Source: Gari tellinella
Lineage: Eukaryota > Mollusca > Bivalvia > Cardiida > Psammobiidae
Direction of reading: 5' to 3'
NCBI GenBank assembly: GCA_922989275.2
Contig: OV277861.1
Span: 18,128,540-18,192,539 of the forward strand
Length of the DNA stretch: 64,000 bases
Part shown: in pieces, positions 63,474 through 64,000 of the stretch
Layout of the letters: each line of letters starts with the position of its first letter
Numbering within the stretch: the stretch's first letter is position 1
Made by a program: the position numbers and the translations under genes
The notes under the pieces: model-generated
The model's input: the letters and a program-made list of their open reading frames with translations, nothing else
Database searches by the model: none
Told to the model about the DNA's origin: nothing

Positions 63474-64000
63474 GTGTATGGGGAACTGGGTAGATATCCA
63501 TTGTATATATCTCGTTATGTGAGAATATTGAAATATTGGTTCAAACTTGTCAATACAGATAATATCATTTTAAAAATTATGTATAAATTGTACCTCGAAG
63601 AATGGTCGGCTGGACGAAAAAGTTGGTTATCTAGTCTGAAAGAACTATTGTGTCAAAACGGATTCGCATATGTATGGGAGCAACAATATATAACAAATGA
63701 AAAAATATTCATTAAAATCTTTTAACAACGTTTGCTGGATAATTTTTATCAAAGCTGGTACTCAGATACGGAAAAAATGAAGTGTTGTTGTTATATAGAA
63801 ATGTTAAAGAGAAATTTTGTTATGAAGCCTACTTAGACATATTACCTTTTGATCTAAGAAATTATATTTGTAAAATCAGACTGTCTGTGCACTCGTTGCA
63901 TATACAGACAGGGCGTTATGGGAGAAATAGAATTCCAAGGGCGGAGAGATATTGTGTATATTGTGGAGGTACAGAGATAGAAGATGAATACCATTTTAAA
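63474..64000 (+). pseudogene. LINE ORF2 C-terminal fragment
   Basis: The frame from 63474 (GELGRYPLYISRYVRILKYW) and, in another frame from about 63806, YEAYLDILPFDLRNY, HSLHIQTGRYGRNRI and CVYCGGTEIEDEYHF match the order and spacing of the region after the reverse-transcriptase domain of animal LINEs, with the terminal C-x2-C...H motif. A TAA interrupts the first frame at 63722-63724 and a frameshift lies near 63800, so it is dead. The 5' truncation point is near 63470 and it continues past the window end. Confidence 0.75.

Overview
Organism. The window is AT-rich metazoan DNA, dense in interspersed repeats and with no intact protein-coding gene that I can recognise. Several repeats look like those of bivalve molluscs: a tandem-core element bounded by GCTCACCTGG / CCAGGTGAGC, elements carrying AGGTCA arrays, and a SINE tail with a 'GACCGAAATACTGTTGAAAG' block. 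A bivalve is my best guess. A dreissenid-like heterodont is possible but unproven. The window is most likely intergenic or intronic.

Main content. Nearly everything recognisable is a short non-autonomous DNA transposon (MITE) of about 165-260 bp, and almost every one is built round a central long hairpin. Families as named in the feature list: A = TTAA + CTCTTTGCATGC or CCCTTTxCATGC ends, hairpin H1 (CAAACAGTTTGGATCC...), and a GACAATTGTTGCAG block. B = TTAA + CTCTTTGAACCCTAGTCC / CAGGGAGGAAAGAG ends, hairpin H2 (CAAACAGTGAAGACCC...). C = TTAA + CCCATTACCCCATA ends, hairpin H3 (CTTAAAGCAGGxTGAAAG...). D = TTAA + CTCTTTCAACACTAAG ends, hairpin H2. E = TA + CAGTGGAGAATCTGTTATTC ends, hairpin H1b (CAAACAGTTTGGAGCC...). 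F = TA + CAGTAAAACCTC ends, hairpin H4 (CTTAATGCAGGA...AAAGCTCC). G = CAGGGCTCCAGATAAG ends with 6-bp target duplications, hairpin H5 (CCTATGGTGTCACTACTC...). H = CAGGGCTGCCAT ends with 6-bp target duplications, hairpin H3. I = GGGxCCG...CGTACGACA ends. TTAA duplications suggest piggyBac-type mobilisation and TA duplications Tc1/mariner type. The 6-bp set is hAT-like by its CAGGG ends, but 6 bp is unusual for hAT.

Layout. 1-12.9 kb: scattered MITEs in AT-rich DNA. 12.9-14.45 kb: a three-level nest (family C, then an AGGTCA-rich element, then a 509-bp insert with a hammerhead-like core on the minus strand). 15.0-17.1 kb: a minisatellite of about 31-bp units containing a 100-bp higher-order repeat. 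17.3-22.2 kb: MITEs, a 151-bp tandem element and a SINE tail. 22.75-24.73 kb: a 1,981-bp element with roughly 610-bp inverted arms and a TTTAT duplication. 24.8-33.6 kb: dense MITEs, a 128-bp palindrome and a possible exon. 33.6-38.0 kb: a possible 4.4-kb element bounded by TGGTCTCAACG repeats, holding a 5S rRNA-like pseudogene split by a 35-bp palindrome at a TTAA. 38-48 kb: MITEs, including Russian-doll family C nests. 48.0-49.6 kb: a bivalve tandem-core element inside a family F MITE. 49.6-63.3 kb: MITE halves, all family E copies except the 36.3- and 44.6-kb ones, and low-copy AT-rich stretches. 63.47 kb to the end: the C-terminal part of a decayed LINE ORF2.

How the parts relate. The hairpins are a shared module found inside elements with unrelated ends. 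Their arms vary in step, so pairing is kept. H3 carries TTAA at its base and apex and has been used repeatedly as a landing site for other TTAA elements. Several truncated copies break close to the hairpin apex.
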